Part shown: positions 32,866 to 34,290 of the stretch, piece after piece
How the letters are laid out: the number at the start of each line of letters is the position of its first letter
Numbering within the stretch: the first letter of the stretch is position 1
Virus record (IMG/VR): IMGVR_UViG_3300025132_000141
Coordinates: 1 to 34,290 of that record
Strand: one strand, 5' to 3'
Origin: a virus
Length of the DNA stretch: 34,290 bases
Position numbers and translations under genes: made by a program
Notes under the pieces: generated by a model
The model's input: only the letters and a program-made list of their open reading frames with translations
Databases searched by the model: none
Told to the model about the DNA's origin: nothing

Positions 32866-33054
32866 ATGACTACTACAACGAACCGACTTGAGACGCTGAT
32901 TACGCTTCTTGAAGAGACTCGCGAAGATCACGACAAGTTCTTTGGCACTGGTAACAACGCTGCCGGAACTCGTGTTCGCAAGGCTATGCAGGAAGTGAAG
33001 ACGCTTGCTCAGGAGCTTCGCGTTGAGGTCCAAGAGACTAAAAACGCAAGGTAG
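32866..33054 (+). CDS. histone H1-like (Hc1-type) small protein
   Basis: This 62-residue helical protein matches the Hc1/H1-like pattern: two helices with a KFFGTGNNAAGTRVRKAMQE core, then VKTLAQELRVEVQETKN. The (G)NxAAGTRxRK motif followed by LAQE(I/L)RxEVQ is characteristic of this family in Bacteroidota and in some phages. It lacks the long Lys-rich tail of chlamydial Hc1. Family members are thought to bind DNA or act as small nucleoid factors. It follows gp32, so it may act in DNA organisation or packaging. ATG 32866 is preceded by AAAGGAAG. Confidence 0.75.
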   Translation: MTTTTNRLETLITLLEETREDHDKFFGTGNNAAGTRVRKAMQEVKTLAQELRVEVQETKNAR

Positions 33055-33074
33055 ATCTTCTACTAACCCACAGG

Positions 33075-33098
33075 GAGGCATGGGGATACAGATGTCTC
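33075..33098 (+). promoter_or_regulatory. leader hairpin 2 (covarying pair)
   Basis: GAGGCAT (33075-33081) pairs with ATGTCTC (33092-33098) around a 10-base loop, preceded by CCACAGG, in the leader of the 33128 gene. Compared with hairpin 1, a C-G pair has become T-A and a G-C pair G-T, so pairing is kept while sequence changes. Confidence 0.6.
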
Positions 33099-33127
33099 AA
33101 ATTATCACACAGAAAAGGGAGTTTGAA

Positions 33128-33667
33128 ATGAGTGATTTTATTACGAGGTTAAAGGAGCTGGGAGTTCAGGCGGACGATTGCCTAACCCTTAGTTATTCCG
33201 AGGGATGTGATGTTTGGCACATCAACGAGAGTCATGTGGAGGAGAGCGTAGCCGAGACCTCCACGGCAACCATGCTGGGTGCGCTCCTAGCTTCACCAGT
33301 GCCCGTCTATGGTGGCTGGGGCGGCGTCGAGCCAGGAAGCGATATCCTGAATGAGATGCGGGACAATGGCGAACTCGAAGAATATGATTATGAAGGTTGG
33401 TTTGAGGAGTATGTGACTGATCGACTCGTCGCGACCATCTACGATGGAGAATACTCGCTGGAGTATTCGACTGAGCAGTATGATTATAAGCGAGGTCGCT
33501 GTGATATTTCCACGGAAGTCCGAGTGCGCGCTGGAGATCTGTACAACGCCACTGAGATGGCTCAGAAGACGGACAACCTGCGATTTTTTGGCTTTACTGC
33601 CGACAAGTTTGTTAAGGGCTTCACGGTCTCAGTTGAGACCAAGAATGGCACTCTTACGCTAAACTAA
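33128..33667 (+). CDS. hypothetical acidic protein
   Basis: A 179-residue acidic protein. I chose ATG 33128 because it has GGGAG just upstream; a longer form from 33005 would run through the Hc1 gene and the leader hairpin. Features: MSDFITRLKELGVQADD start, a Gly/Pro-rich segment (LASPVPVYGGWGGVEPGSD), an aromatic/acidic stretch (EEYDYEGWFEEYVTD), and YDYKRGRCDISTEVRV, ending in beta strands (VSVETKNGTLTLN). Similar YDYKRG-containing proteins occur in marine T4-like phages as I recall, without known function. Its stop overlaps the next ATG by one base (TAATG). Confidence 0.75.
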   Translation: MSDFITRLKELGVQADDCLTLSYSEGCDVWHINESHVEESVAETSTATMLGALLASPVPVYGGWGGVEPGSDILNEMRDNGELEEYDYEGWFEEYVTDRLVATIYDGEYSLEYSTEQYDYKRGRCDISTEVRVRAGDLYNATEMAQKTDNLRFFGFTADKFVKGFTVSVETKNGTLTLN

Positions 33668-33891
33668 TGAAAACTCTCGATTTGCATGGTGAGAGGCACG
33701 AAGGAGTAATTCAAAGACTTCACAGCTTTGTGTACAACAATGAACTGCCTGTTCGTGTCATCACCGGCAAATCTGAGACAATGAGAAAAATAGTGGTTGA
33801 CACAGTGAGCCAACTAGGGTATTATACCCACTGTGAACGATTGATCAACGAAGGTTGCTTGATCATCACCGAACAACAATTCGTAATCTAG
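33667..33891 (+). CDS. minimal Smr-like domain protein
   Basis: This 74-residue protein begins KTLDLHGERHEGVIQRLHSF, the LDLHG motif that opens Smr domains. It continues VRVITGKSETMRKIVVDTVSQLGY, matching the second Smr motif (normally (H/T)GxG...L/M R..V...L). Smr domains bind nucleic acid and in some proteins nick DNA or cleave RNA. Here TGKS replaces the usual glycine-rich loop, and the domain stands alone, so nuclease activity is uncertain. It is coupled to the previous gene by TAATG. Confidence 0.75.
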   Translation: MKTLDLHGERHEGVIQRLHSFVYNNELPVRVITGKSETMRKIVVDTVSQLGYYTHCERLINEGCLIITEQQFVI

Positions 33892-33903
33892 AAAGGATAT
33901 ATA

Positions 33904-34065
33904 ATGATTGCACGAACTAACCAAATTAGCCTTGTTGCTGCTCTCGCCCTGATTCTGGGCTTCGCGGCTGTTACTTTTAGCGGCTGCCCTGCAAGCGGGG
34001 ACGACGACGACTCCGCCGCGGATGATGATGATTCCGCTGGTGACGACGACGACTCGGCGGAGTAA
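33904..34065 (+). CDS. small lipoprotein with Asp-Ser repeats
   Basis: A 53-residue protein. A basic start (MIARTNQ) is followed by a hydrophobic stretch (LVAALALILGFAAVTF) and a lipobox-like FSGC with Cys28, so the mature chain would be a 26-residue lipidated peptide. That peptide contains three DDDDSA units separated by Ala or Gly. It should sit on the periplasmic or outer membrane side of a diderm host as a flexible, highly negative tail. The sequence is unlike any other in the window and resembles lipoprotein linkers I recall from deltaproteobacterial genomes. Possible roles are superinfection exclusion or envelope remodelling; no evidence decides. AAAGGA precedes ATG 33904. Confidence 0.75.
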   Translation: MIARTNQISLVAALALILGFAAVTFSGCPASGDDDDSAADDDDSAGDDDDSAE

Positions 34066-34068
34066 GCC

Positions 34069-34224
34069 ATGTGGACGGCGCTAGCTCTAGCTATTATAGT
34101 TTATTATATGTTGGAGCTAAAGCGCCAGCTAGAGGAGACTCGCGATCATGTGGAGACACTTCATAACGACGTGAGAGATGAAATTTACCAAAGATACGGA
34201 GAGAGATTCGATGGCAAAAAGTAA
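34069..34224 (+). CDS. single-span membrane protein with coiled coil
   Basis: A 51-residue protein. One N-terminal membrane helix (WTALALAIIVYYML) is followed at once by a heptad-like helix (ELKRQLEETRDHVETLHNDV) and a basic end. It starts 3 bases after the lipoprotein stop, so the two are likely co-translated. The layout recalls small phage membrane proteins such as i-spanins, but the soluble part (about 33 residues) is far too short to cross a periplasm. Function unknown. Confidence 0.65.
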   Translation: MWTALALAIIVYYMLELKRQLEETRDHVETLHNDVRDEIYQRYGERFDGKK

Positions 34225-34290
34225 GTCAAAAGCAGGCAAGATTTCAATTGATGGTCTGCGAACTTTAATTAATAAAACTTCGGGCGTGGA
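34211..34290 (+). CDS. start of a gene cut by the window end (possible UvsX/RecA-type recombinase)
   Basis: ATG 34211 has GGAGAGA upstream and overlaps the previous gene by 14 bases. The visible 26 residues begin MAKSKSKAGKISIDGLRTL and end INKTSGV. A basic start and a short helix are compatible with a RecA/UvsX N-terminus, and uvsX is often near gene 32 in T4 relatives, but no ATPase motif is inside the window. Confidence 0.45.
   Translation, partial: MAKSKSKAGKISIDGLRTLINKTSGV

Noticed and set aside
33005-33127. Longer N-terminus for the 33128 gene
   Set aside because: It would overlap the Hc1-like gene and translate through the covarying hairpin. ATG 33128 has a good ribosome site.
33904-34224. 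Two-component spanin pair
   Set aside because: Gene types and order are suggestive, but the soluble parts (about 26 and 33 residues) cannot span a periplasm, and the lipoprotein tail is disordered acid repeats.
1-34290. tRNA genes, CRISPR arrays, insertion sequences, integrase or attachment sites
   Set aside because: None was seen by reading. Repeats present are protein-module repeats or short motifs, and all genes fit a lytic phage.

Overview
This window is a contiguous, one-strand segment of a tailed dsDNA phage with a contractile (T4-type) tail. The major capsid protein, prohead protease, sheath, tube, gp15-type completion protein, gp53-type wedge protein and gp32-type single-strand binding protein are all recognisable, but they are diverged and in an order unlike T4 itself. 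A ribosomal protein bS21 homologue, many small collagen- or filament-like fibre modules, and a family-A (not family-B) DNA polymerase point to an environmental, probably aquatic, deep-branching T4 relative ('far-T4' type). The host is Gram-negative or diderm: one small gene encodes a lipoprotein whose tail is built from Asp-Asp-Asp-Asp-Ser units. As far as I recall, that composition is common in lipoproteins of deltaproteobacterial lineages (Myxococcota/Bradymonadota-like). This is a hint about the host, not proof.

Layout. 1-1440: end of an upstream gene, a tiny coupled ORF, a hairpin, the gp21 protease, a small partner protein and phage bS21. 1440-11063: a block of virion surface proteins, comprising a small structural protein, a tandem paralogue pair whose second member gained a fibre extension, and two large fibre-like proteins sharing a 112-residue module, followed by two unassigned proteins. 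11110-14170: scaffold gp22 and major capsid gp23, closed by a strong hairpin. 14199-20052: neck gp13-like, tail completion gp15-like, an unusually long sheath gp18 and tube gp19, with a hairpin between sheath and tube. 20072-29630: gp26-like hub protein with a likely ribosomal frameshift into a second frame, a small protein, the tape measure, a tube-cap candidate, gp53-like wedge protein and two large baseplate or virion proteins.

29639-34290: the window changes from virion to replication genes. Three genes are chained by a 4-base stop/start overlap at each junction: a short family-A DNA polymerase, a MazG-like NTP pyrophosphohydrolase and a divergent tubulin/FtsZ-like protein. They are followed by gp32, a histone-H1-like (Hc1) small protein, a conserved-looking hypothetical, a minimal Smr-like domain, the acidic lipoprotein, a single-span membrane protein and the start of a further gene, possibly a recombinase.

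The best candidates for new biology are: the frameshift at a T7 run at the end of the hub gene; the polymerase/pyrophosphohydrolase/tubulin cassette; a hairpin with compensatory base changes in front of two genes; a CTATTTA motif repeated in the gaps before late genes; and the lipoprotein plus membrane-protein pair. No tRNA, CRISPR array, insertion sequence or integrase is seen. No stretch over 300 bases lacks a gene; the largest gap is 4028-4191.
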